Source of the DNA: Bacteroidales bacterium
GTDB lineage: Bacteria; Bacteroidota; Bacteroidia; Bacteroidales; WCHB1-69
Length of the DNA: 7,285 nucleotides
Reading direction: 5' to 3'
Assembly: GCA_031273515.1 (NCBI GenBank)
Contig: JAISRU010000277.1
Location: forward strand, 1-7,285
Of this stretch, positions 1 through 5,858 are shown one piece after another. A program made the position numbers and the translations under genes. The notes under the pieces are model-generated. The model worked only from the letters and a program-made list of their open reading frames with translations. It was not told where the DNA came from and ran no database searches. Positions within the stretch are counted from its first letter, which is position 1, and the number at the start of each line of letters is the position of its first letter.

Positions 1-146
1 AACCAATATTTATGAGAACCACAATGCTGACACACATAACCTTCGCACCATCTAATATCAATAAGATACTGCCAACAAGCACTTTCATTGGGGAAATACT
101 CAAGAAACTCTTGAAAATCCTTTGGATATTTTTCTTCTATATTCAT
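1..146 (-). CDS. IS1595-family transposase, N-terminal fragment (cut by window edge)
   Basis: Reading the minus strand from an ATG at 146-144 gives 48 open codons to the window edge, beginning MNIEEKYPKDFQEFLEYFPN. The fragment matches my knowledge of the N-terminus of IS1595/ISXO2-type transposases: a short helical segment containing FPNE, then an RWCEGYVCQHCGS stretch, in which the CxxC pair (about residues 39-42) is the first half of a zinc ribbon that helps bind the element's ends. The second zinc half and the catalytic DDE/DDN core would lie to the left of the window, so I cannot say whether the gene is intact. A TATCTTTG box sits only four bases before the ATG. The overlapping plus-strand reading frame at 12-209 has no recognisable features and I treat it as its shadow. 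Family assignment is by motif recall and is fairly secure; activity is unknown. Confidence 0.85.
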   Translation of the reverse strand, partial: MNIEEKYPKDFQEFLEYFPNESACWQYLIDIRWCEGYVCQHCGSHKYW

Positions 147-150
147 TCCG

Positions 151-158
151 CAAAGATA
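151..158 (-). promoter_or_regulatory. Bacteroidetes-type -7 box before the transposase
   Basis: On the minus strand TATCTTTG fits the TAnnTTTG -7 consensus of the Bacteroidetes primary sigma factor. I see no clear -33 TTTG at the expected 19-21 bp upstream. The box lies four bases from the transposase ATG, so a transcript started here would have almost no leader. It could be a chance match. Confidence 0.4.
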
Positions 159-171
159 CTATTTTTTAACT

Positions 172-190
172 TGCTTATTGTAAATAAGCA
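172..190. repeat. 8-bp-arm palindrome upstream of the transposase
   Basis: TGCTTATT, a GTA spacer, and AATAAGCA form a perfect inverted repeat with 8-bp arms. It lies 26-44 bp upstream of the transposase ATG, over the zone where a -33 element would sit. It could be a protein-binding site for transposase or a repressor, or part of the insertion-sequence end. Both readings are inference. There is no T-run, so it is not a standard terminator. Confidence 0.5.
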
Positions 191-198
191 GTTCAATT

Positions 199-253
199 TA
201 ATCAGATAAATCAGAGTTCAGACAATAATCAGATAAATCAGAGTTCAAGACAA
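199..253. repeat. Two tandem copies of the dispersed 27-28 bp intergenic repeat
   Basis: The copies run 199-225 and 226-253. Each starts TAATCAGATAAATCAGAG and ends in TTCAGACAA; the second copy has one extra A (TTCAAGACAA) and is otherwise identical. The same repeat appears at 2429-2454 and 5840-5864, and inverted at 1947-1965 and 5800-5818. The near identity of these two copies suggests a recent tandem duplication. Confidence 0.85.
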
Positions 254-277
254 AATTCAATTCTCAATTATTTTGCT

Positions 278-285
278 TACTTTTG
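278..285 (+). promoter_or_regulatory. Putative -7 box for the EamA gene
   Basis: TACTTTTG matches TAnnTTTG. No convincing -33 element is visible. Transcription would start around 290-292, which puts it almost on the ATG at 294. Immediately upstream (258-270) is a CAATTCT-CAATTA heptamer motif that is also found ahead of the symporter gene at 5878-5897. Confidence 0.45.
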
Positions 286-293
286 CAGACAGT

Positions 294-1250
294 ATGATGG
301 AACATAAAAAAATGACCGGACACATTGCCGTCTTGGGGGCAAATATTATTTTCGGATTAAACACGTCTGTTTCACGGACATTAATCCCCAATGAGATCAA
401 TCCGTACCTGCTTACCTTCATTCGGATGACAGGCGCTATGCTGTTGTTTTGGATTGTCTCGCTGTTTATTGCCAGAGAACATGTGCCTGTGAAAGACATA
501 TTGCTTCTGTTTTTAGCTTCTGTTTTTGGCGTGATACTAAATCAGATACCTTTTATTGCAGGATTATCGCTCACTTCGCCCATCGACGCCTCTATCGTGA
601 TTACTTTATTGCCCATAATGAGTATGTTTCTGGCGGCTGTTATTCTCAAAGAGCCTGTTACGTTCAAAAAAATTCTGGGCGTTGTCATTGGAGCATCAGG
701 AGCTTTGCTGCTTATTTTCAGTCATAAAAATCTGCATACGGGAAACGGAAACATGGTCGGAAATCTGATGATCTTATTCAGTGTTTTTTCCTATTCACTG
801 TATCTGAGTTTGTTCAAAAAATTAATTTCCCGTTACAGTCCCGTTACGATTATGAAATGGATGTTTCTGTTTGCGACGGTTGTAGCATATCCGTTTTGCC
901 GTAAAGCCGTCTTGCAGACCGACTATTCGTCTTTGGGTACGGACGTTTATCTGCGAATTGCTTATGTTGTTATCTTTGCCACTTTTATTGCCTATTTGCT
1001 CATCCCGATTGGACAAAAGGCATTGCGTCCGACAACATTCAGTATGTATAATTACCTTCAGCCCGTTGTTGCTTCTCTGATTGCCGTTTTGTTGGGAATG
1101 GATGTTTTCGGGATTGAAAAAATACTGTCGGGAATATTGGTTTTTGCGGGTGTGTATTTTGTAACACGCAGTAAATCCAGAGCGCAGATAGAAATGGAAA
1201 AATCCTCAAAACAATCTTCCGAAGCGATAAACACACAAAACACACAATAA
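294..1250 (+). CDS. EamA (DMT superfamily) inner-membrane transporter
   Basis: A 318-residue, strongly hydrophobic protein of the usual EamA length (about 300), with roughly ten predicted membrane helices arranged as two EamA halves, about residues 8-145 and 152-292. Typical features are the opening HIAVLGANIIFGLNTSVSR, the end of the first half (TLLPIMSMFLAAVILKEP, then KKILGVVIGASGALLLI), and the parallel end of the second half (YNYLQPVVASLIAVLLGMD, then ILSGILVFAGVYFVT). A hydrophilic tail follows from about residue 293. Such proteins usually export amino acids or other small metabolites; the substrate cannot be read from sequence. The frame stays open upstream to a TTG at 273, but that would overlap the -7 box, so I start at the ATG at 294. 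An ATG at 312, preceded by an A-run, is a reasonable alternative start and would give a more normal leader. An unrecognised gene follows 11 bp downstream and is probably cotranscribed. Confidence 0.9.
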   Translation: MMEHKKMTGHIAVLGANIIFGLNTSVSRTLIPNEINPYLLTFIRMTGAMLLFWIVSLFIAREHVPVKDILLLFLASVFGVILNQIPFIAGLSLTSPIDASIVITLLPIMSMFLAAVILKEPVTFKKILGVVIGASGALLLIFSHKNLHTGNGNMVGNLMILFSVFSYSLYLSLFKKLISRYSPVTIMKWMFLFATVVAYPFCRKAVLQTDYSSLGTDVYLRIAYVVIFATFIAYLLIPIGQKALRPTTFSMYNYLQPVVASLIAVLLGMDVFGIEKILSGILVFAGVYFVTRSKSRAQIEMEKSSKQSSEAINTQNTQ

Positions 1251-1261
1251 ATCATTGTATC

Positions 1262-1960
1262 ATGGAAAAAAGAGATATAACAGGAAAAAAACAGTATAAA
1301 GAATTATCTATTCGTCCGGTCAGACACAACACAGACCACCACGCTTTTATTCTTGTCAAAACAGCATGGGCAACCTTGGATTTCTTTGCGGAAATATATC
1401 GACAGACCGATTATCTGTTTGGTTTGTCTGCTCAGGTTTTTACGACGTCGGTCGATTCTCGTTCTTTTGCTTTTCGGGTCTTTGAATATCAGGACGTCCT
1501 TTCGGAGCATATTGCTTTTTGCATCGTAAACAGGGATTTGGATAACAAACAGTTTCTATTGGGAAGCGATGAAAAAAATGCCTGCTTTGTCTTTCAGAAA
1601 AAGAAACGGACAAATCAGTTGCTGATTGATTTCGACAAAGACGATGAAAATCCTGATCAAACGGACGTCCTCGATACAAGAGAAGAAAGTAATTGGACTA
1701 AGTTTAAAACCACAATGCTGAAAAATACGGTTACGTTGACGGGAAATACGGATTTTGTTTTTCCTGTTGATATTAGAACGTACGATATTCTTCGTCCTTT
1801 ATTTTTGAAGATTAAAGACATGCACACATTGGATTATATGTTTATTCCTGCAAAATCGGTTTTGAACGTCGATTTATTTATGTCAAGAAGCGCAACATTT
1901 CACGATGAACTGAACCGATCTGCTCCCTTATTTTTGTCTTCCTCATTGTCTGAACTCTGA
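1262..1960 (+). CDS. Unrecognised soluble protein, 232 aa
   Basis: I do not recognise the family. The ORF is long, lies 11 bp after the transporter in the same direction, and has ordinary codon use, so I consider it real. No signal peptide or membrane helix is apparent; it should be cytoplasmic. The composition looks globular, with alternating beta-like segments (residues 54-75, 84-99, 106-124) and an acidic, probably disordered stretch at about 123-142 (DFDKDDENPDQTDVLDTREE). The second half (about 155-205) is again hydrophobic and beta/alpha-like. The ATG at 1262 is the only good start and has no clear Shine-Dalgarno. The last three sense codons and the TGA (1949-1960) lie within a copy of the dispersed TGTCTGAA repeat, so the C-terminus may have been altered by repeat insertion. 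Cotranscription with the transporter gene is inferred and does not define a function. Confidence 0.75.
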   Translation: MEKRDITGKKQYKELSIRPVRHNTDHHAFILVKTAWATLDFFAEIYRQTDYLFGLSAQVFTTSVDSRSFAFRVFEYQDVLSEHIAFCIVNRDLDNKQFLLGSDEKNACFVFQKKKRTNQLLIDFDKDDENPDQTDVLDTREESNWTKFKTTMLKNTVTLTGNTDFVFPVDIRTYDILRPLFLKIKDMHTLDYMFIPAKSVLNVDLFMSRSATFHDELNRSAPLFLSSSLSEL

Positions 1961-2026
1961 TTTATATTTCGACTACGCTCAATATCCATCTGATTAACTT
2001 GATGAACATAATTAAAATTGTCTGAA
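1947..2026. repeat. Left inverted module of the dispersed repeat
   Basis: The module starts TGTCTGAACTCTGATTTAT (1947-1965) and a second TGTCTGAA octamer closes it at 2019-2026. The part from 1952 to 1984 matches 5800-5832 at 31 of 33 positions, including the internal CGCTCAATA. Its first 19 bases are the reverse complement of 2436-2454 with one mismatch (18 of 19). It begins inside the 3' end of the 232-aa gene and supplies that gene's stop codon. Confidence 0.75.
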
Positions 2027-2088
2027 CCGCTTTTGCTGTCGGTACAGCGATGTTTTTGGACGACAAAAAAATCCCCCCGTACCGCCCA

Positions 2089-2112
2089 AAAACTTTCTTA
2101 GGGGAAAGTTTT
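2089..2112. repeat. Perfect 9-bp-arm hairpin in the 1961-2510 gap
   Basis: AAAACTTTC, a six-base TTAGGG loop, and GAAAGTTTT form a perfect stem. No separate T-run follows, although the arm itself ends in four Ts on the plus strand, so it could act as a weak terminator. It could equally be part of a structured RNA or element core. The gap around it (1961-2510) contains no gene that I can support. Confidence 0.5.
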
Positions 2113-2187
2113 CACGAGATTCGCATAAAGTTTTTACAAGATACAGTGATGCTTTTAGCAGGTTGTATCTATGATTAATAAAGTGTC

Positions 2188-2206
2188 ATTCCTGCGGGAT
2201 TTTTTT
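2188..2206 (+). terminator. Terminator-like stem-loop followed by seven Ts
   Basis: ATTCC, a TGC loop, and GGGAT form a five-pair stem including one G-T wobble, followed by TTTTTTT (2200-2206). The shape is that of an intrinsic terminator on the plus strand, but the stem is short and it lies 228 bp beyond the stop at 1960. It might end readthrough transcripts from the EamA unit, or end a small RNA from the gap. Confidence 0.3.
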
Positions 2207-2239
2207 ATCTCAATTTATTAATCCTGCTAATCCTTAAAC

Positions 2240-2396
2240 CGACGCAGCGAGTGAGCGCAGAGGCAAACTTGTTTGACTATGCCGAACCGCAAGGAGGAAG
2301 GCGCAGCCAATCCTGTAAATCGACGCACGAAGCAAGAGCAAAGACAACTTGCTGACTATATCGAGCCAGAAGGAGAAAGCCCGAAGGGCAATCCTG
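2240..2396. repeat. Two diverged 76-bp tandem units ending in AATCCTG
   Basis: Units at 2240-2315 and 2321-2396 are both exactly 76 bp. Each begins CGACGCA, has a central GACTAT box and ends CAATCCTG, with a five-base spacer between them. A further AATCCTG at 2219-2225 precedes the first unit. Each unit has a small hairpin just before AATCCTG, built from different bases: GGC-gca-GCC at 2300-2308 and GCCC-gaa-GGGC at 2379-2389. The first unit also has a CAAAC-TT-GTTTG stem at 2264-2275, weaker in the second. No continuous reading frame spans both units. A structured non-coding repeat is the best reading; its function is unknown. Confidence 0.65.
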
Positions 2397-2397
2397 A

Positions 2398-2454
2398 TTC
2401 AGACAAATAAATAATCAGGTTAATCATTTAATCAGATAAATCACAGTTCAGACA
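2398..2454. repeat. Right inverted module of the dispersed repeat
   Basis: The module is bounded by TTCAGACA octamers at 2398-2405 and 2447-2454, the reverse complement of the octamers that bound the left module at 1947-2026. The outer part, 2429-2454, is a copy of the dispersed repeat (TAATCAGATAAATCACAG, then TTCAGACA) and differs from the copy at 199-225 at one position. Between 2455 and 2510, ahead of the protease gene, the sequence is AT-rich without a recognisable TAnnTTTG promoter. Confidence 0.7.
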
Positions 2455-2510
2455 GTATACAATAATTAGATAATATAATGCGTTGAATTGGCAATAAAAT
2501 CAAGAAGAAA

Positions 2511-4172
2511 ATGAATAAAAAGATAAAGAGTCTGCTCCTGATTGGAGGATTTGTTTTTATTACTTTGCTGACCTGTAACTTTGTCCGCAACGATTTCGAG
2601 ATAGCTAAGAATTTGGATATTTATGCATCCCTGCTCAAGGAACTCGACGAAAACTATGTCGATGACATCAATGTTACCGATCTGACAAAGTCCGCCCTCG
2701 ACGCTATGTTGAATAAATTGGATCCCTATACCGTTTATTATCCCGAATCCGAACTTGAGGAATTTAAACTGATGACAACAGGACAATACGGCGGAATAGG
2801 CGCAATGATACAACAAAGCGAAGACTATATCCTGATTTCCGACCCCTACGAAGATCGACCCGCCTTTAAAGCAGGACTTCAACCGGGAGATAAAATTGTG
2901 GAAGTCGGCGGTAAAGATGTTAAAGGCAAGTCTGTCGGGGACGTCAGCGCCATGCTCAAAGGTCAACCCGGGACTGTCGTAACCGTAGGCGTTATTCCCT
3001 ACGGGAAATCGAAGGTCGTGAAGAAAGAAATTGTCAGAGAAGAAATCAAGCTGCCCCCTGTGAGCTATTCAGGAATGTTAGATGCGGAAACAGGATATGT
3101 CCGTTTAGACCAGTTTACCGATAACGCAAGTCTGGAAGTGAAAAATGCTTTCCTGAAACTCAAAGAAAATGGTATGCAAAGATTTATTCTCGACCTGAGA
3201 GGTAACGGAGGAGGTCTGCTGTCGGAAGCGGTCAATATTGTGAACCTGTTTGTCGATAAAAATAATTTGATCGTCAGTACAAAAGGGAAAATGACAGAGA
3301 AAAATCAATTCTTCCATACGCAAAATACAGCCTTGGACACCAAAATTCCCGTAGCCGTCCTGGTCGACGGGATGAGCGCTTCTGCTTCGGAAATTGTTGC
3401 GGGAGCTTTGCAGGATTTAGACAGAGCTGTCATTATCGGACAACGAACATTCGGAAAAGGTTTGGTTCAGAATATACTTCCGCTGAGCTACAATACGCGC
3501 TTGAAAGTTACCGTATCGAAATATTATCTTCCGTCGGGCAGATGCATCCAAAGACTTGATTATTCGCATAAAGACAGCACAGGACGTTCTGTTTCCAAAT
3601 CGGATTCTTCGGCTATGTCCTTCAAGACGAAAGGTGGCAGAACCGTCTTCGACTACGGCGGCGTAGAACCTGATATTGTCCTTCCCGATGAAACTTACAG
3701 TACGATCCTGTTGGCGATGTTCCAGAAGAATATCATCTTTAATTATGCCAATGAGTTCAAACTGAACAATAATACCATTCCTTCTATCGACAAGTTTGTA
3801 TTTACGGACGCCATGTATGACGACTTTCTGAAATATGTCAGCGATAAACATTTAGAATATGAAACATTTACCGAAAGACAAATCAAACAGCTCAAAGAAA
3901 GCATCAAAGCGGATAAACTCACCGAAAATGTAAACGACGCCGTTACTGCTTTGGAAGCAGCTGTGCTAAAGGATAAGAATATGGATTTAGTTCGCTTTAA
4001 AAAAGAAATATCCGAATTGCTCGAAGAGGAGATCATTTCTCGATATTATTATCAGAAAGGGAAAATACAGGCTTCGCTCAAAGCCGATCCCGACCTCCAA
4101 AAAACAATTGAATTATTGAAAGATACAAAAACATATTCCTCTGTTCTCAAAGGCGATTATAAGAAGAATTAG
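2511..4172 (+). CDS. S41 family C-terminal processing peptidase (CtpA/Prc-like)
   Basis: A 553-residue exported serine protease. Residues 5-24 form a hydrophobic signal or anchor helix, placing the rest in the periplasm; LLTC at 19-22 resembles a lipobox but has threonine at -1, so lipidation is doubtful. An N-terminal helical segment (about 30-85) is followed by a PDZ domain (about 86-165, with GGIGA and AGLQPGDKIVEVGG), which in this family binds substrate C-termini and gates activity. The S41 core (about 185-390) contains FILDLRGNGGG (225-235), DGMSASASEIVAGAL (286-300) and RTFGKG (312-317). Ser291 and Lys316 are the expected catalytic dyad; their spacing of 25 residues equals that of known CtpA/Prc enzymes. 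A charged, helical C-terminal region (about 400-553) fits the longer S41 proteases of Bacteroidetes. The start ATG follows an A-rich AAGAAGAAA. Substrates are unknown. The ligase-like gene starts one base after this stop. Confidence 0.95.
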   Translation: MNKKIKSLLLIGGFVFITLLTCNFVRNDFEIAKNLDIYASLLKELDENYVDDINVTDLTKSALDAMLNKLDPYTVYYPESELEEFKLMTTGQYGGIGAMIQQSEDYILISDPYEDRPAFKAGLQPGDKIVEVGGKDVKGKSVGDVSAMLKGQPGTVVTVGVIPYGKSKVVKKEIVREEIKLPPVSYSGMLDAETGYVRLDQFTDNASLEVKNAFLKLKENGMQRFILDLRGNGGGLLSEAVNIVNLFVDKNNLIVSTKGKMTEKNQFFHTQNTALDTKIPVAVLVDGMSASASEIVAGALQDLDRAVIIGQRTFGKGLVQNILPLSYNTRLKVTVSKYYLPSGRCIQRLDYSHKDSTGRSVSKSDSSAMSFKTKGGRTVFDYGGVEPDIVLPDETYSTILLAMFQKNIIFNYANEFKLNNNTIPSIDKFVFTDAMYDDFLKYVSDKHLEYETFTERQIKQLKESIKADKLTENVNDAVTALEAAVLKDKNMDLVRFKKEISELLEEEIISRYYYQKGKIQASLKADPDLQKTIELLKDTKTYSSVLKGDYKKN

Positions 4173-4173
4173 G

Positions 4174-5763
4174 ATGCAGCTAAAGAAAATTGCCGATATT
4201 GCCGCTTGTGGGACGAAATCGCGTATATTATTCTTCATTGCTTTGGCTCTGTATTTGACGGGGATACCGTTCTCTCATTTTATGATGAGTCTGGCGGGAG
4301 TCATTCTTGTGCTGCAATGGTTGTTCGACAGGAATTTGTTGGAAAAACTAAAAAGTTTTTTTCATTCAAAGGTCGCTTTGTGTTGTTTGCTTGTGTATGC
4401 GGTTCATGTAGTCTGGCTTATTTCGTCCGTGAACATGACCTACGCACTGAGCGACTTATGGATAAAAATTCCTTTGTTGTTTATTCCTCTCATTTTCTTT
4501 ACGAGCAAACCTTTGTCTGAAAAAGAATTTCAGGTCTTGCTGCAGATTTATGTAGCGGGCGTATTGATTGCCTCTTTGCTTGGATTTATAGCCTATCAGA
4601 CCGGAACTCTTGAAGATAAACGCGATATGGCATTATTCATTTCGTACATACGGTTTGGGATTAATATCTGTTTTGCGGTTTTTGTTGCTTTCTCCCTGTT
4701 GATCAGAGGAAGGTTGTCGTTATGGCAAAAGACAGTTCTTGTTGTCGTTTTGTGTTGGTTTTTATTTTTCCTGATTTATTCCGGTTCTGTTACGGCGATT
4801 GCTTTGTTTTTTGCGGCGGGAATAATCGGCACAGTCAGACTGGTTATGTCGAGCAAGAACAAATTCTTTCGTCGGATTATTCTCTGTTCTTTTGTCGTGC
4901 TGATAACAGGACTGTCTACTTATCTATATTATATCGTCCGACAATATTTTAAGGTAGATTTCTCCATCGAAACAGCGGCAAAATATACGGCAGACGGCAA
5001 TCCGTATTCACACAATATGGAGAAACAGCATATCGAAAACGGGAGTTATATCTATACATACGTTTCGGAAAAGGAATTGGAAGAAGCATGGAATAAACGC
5101 AGTGATATTAAGTACAATGACACGGATGAAAATGGATTTCCCATACGCACAACCTTAATTCGGTATCTCAATTCAAAGAAACTGACAAAAGACAGAATTG
5201 GCGTTGAAGCATTGACGGATGAAGATATTAGCAATGTCAGACAGGGTATAGCGAATGTTGTCTACACTTACAGACTGAACATTGCAGGCAGAATATACAG
5301 TCTGATGTGGGAACTGAATGATTATTGTTGTACGGGTTCAGTTGTCGGATATTCATTTCCTCAGCGTTTGGAATTGTGGAAATGTTCACTTGGGTCGATC
5401 GGGAAACATCCATGGTTTGGCGTCGGAACAGGAGACGGAAAAGACGTCTTTGCGCAGGAACTTCGAGAACAGAAATCTCCTTTGGCGAATAAAGGTATGC
5501 GAAGTCATAATCAATATTTAACCTTTCTGATTTTATTTGGGGTCGTTGGATTGACCCTGATTTTATTTTCGATACTTTATCCTGTTGTCGCACTGCGGAA
5601 AACGAAGGATACCTTATTTTGGATATTCTTTTCGATAATGCTTTTGTCCATGCTGACCGAAGATACGCTTGAACCTCAAGACGGAGTTACTTTTTTTGCA
5701 TTCTTCTATTCATTCTTTTTATTTCTGGCTCCGAAGAAAAAAAGTGAACAAGTGGACGAGTAA
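4174..5763 (+). CDS. O-antigen ligase / polymerase-like membrane protein (Wzy_C family)
   Basis: A 529-residue inner-membrane protein with about twelve predicted helices: roughly nine between residues 17 and 254, a long periplasmic loop (about 255-445), then three more (447-470, 480-496, 503-519). Diagnostic elements are YIRFGINICF (158-167), HPWFGVGTGDG (412-422), and GMRSHNQYL (441-449) leading into a helix with GVVGL, the usual Wzy_C end of the large loop. His445 corresponds to the conserved histidine needed in WaaL-type ligases. A late TEDTLEPQDG (495-504) also fits. Family members transfer undecaprenyl-linked glycans to lipid A core or to protein, or polymerise them; sequence alone does not separate these. 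The loop segment around 275-365 (YSH, SEKELEEAWNKRS, TTLIRYLNSKKLTKD) resembles a Bacteroidales-type ligase subgroup as I recall it. The start is set by the one-base gap after the protease stop. The last six codons lie in an 8-bp tandem repeat. Confidence 0.88.
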   Translation: MQLKKIADIAACGTKSRILFFIALALYLTGIPFSHFMMSLAGVILVLQWLFDRNLLEKLKSFFHSKVALCCLLVYAVHVVWLISSVNMTYALSDLWIKIPLLFIPLIFFTSKPLSEKEFQVLLQIYVAGVLIASLLGFIAYQTGTLEDKRDMALFISYIRFGINICFAVFVAFSLLIRGRLSLWQKTVLVVVLCWFLFFLIYSGSVTAIALFFAAGIIGTVRLVMSSKNKFFRRIILCSFVVLITGLSTYLYYIVRQYFKVDFSIETAAKYTADGNPYSHNMEKQHIENGSYIYTYVSEKELEEAWNKRSDIKYNDTDENGFPIRTTLIRYLNSKKLTKDRIGVEALTDEDISNVRQGIANVVYTYRLNIAGRIYSLMWELNDYCCTGSVVGYSFPQRLELWKCSLGSIGKHPWFGVGTGDGKDVFAQELREQKSPLANKGMRSHNQYLTFLILFGVVGLTLILFSILYPVVALRKTKDTLFWIFFSIMLLSMLTEDTLEPQDGVTFFAFFYSFFLFLAPKKKSEQVDE

Positions 5764-5777
5764 ACGAGTGGACAAGT
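5742..5777. repeat. 8-bp tandem repeat overlapping the ligase stop codon
   Basis: Four consecutive octamers fit RAGTRRAC: AAGTGAAC, AAGTGGAC, GAGTAAAC and GAGTGGAC (5742-5773), plus a partial fifth AAGT. The ligase TAA (5761-5763) is formed inside the third unit by the AGTAAAC variant, so unit variation sets where the protein ends. Such a short array can change copy number by replication slippage. Confidence 0.8.
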
Positions 5778-5799
5778 TTAGTTCGCTTCCCTTTGTTTT

Positions 5800-5858
5800 G
5801 AACTCTGATTTATATTTCGGCTGCGCTCAATAACAAGTCGAAATATAAATCACAGTTC
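5800..5858. repeat. Long imperfect palindrome: inverted pair of the dispersed repeat
   Basis: Arms 5800-5822 and 5836-5858 are 23 bp each, with 21 Watson-Crick pairs, one G-T wobble and one C-C mismatch, around a 13-base loop (GCGCTCAATAACA). The left arm is GAACTCTGATTTATATTTCG; the right arm is its near reverse complement and continues to TTCAGACA at 5856-5863. It lies 37 bp after the ligase stop and 160 bp before the symporter. No T-run follows on either strand, so it is not a classical intrinsic terminator, though the stem in RNA would be strong and could stabilise the 3' end of the protease-ligase message. Confidence 0.85.

Noticed and set aside
12..209. A 65-codon plus-strand ORF at the left edge
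   Set aside because: It is antisense to the recognisable transposase fragment and runs into the palindrome and repeat; the minus-strand reading is far better supported.
199..253. CRISPR-like array
   Set aside because: The two copies are directly adjacent with no spacers between them, and no cas genes are present.
2040..2084. CGGTAC / GTACCG inverted repeat
   Set aside because: The arms are only 6 bp with a 33-base loop and can arise by chance.
2050..2178. A 42-codon plus-strand ORF starting MFLDDKKIPPYRP in the long intergenic gap
   Set aside because: It overlaps the 9-bp hairpin, has no recognisable family, start signal or partner, and a frame this short is expected by chance.
2240..2396. 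Reading the tandem units as a protein repeat (DYAEPQG and DYIEPEG)
   Set aside because: The two motifs are in different frames and stops intervene, so the present sequence cannot encode one continuous repeat protein; kept only as a possible origin.
2466..2966. A 166-codon minus-strand ORF
   Set aside because: It lies mostly antisense to the well-supported S41 protease gene, and its translation has the low-quality look of an antisense shadow.
5800..5858. Standard Rho-independent terminator
   Set aside because: The stem is strong but AT-rich, and neither strand has a T-run after it, so I list it only as a palindromic repeat.
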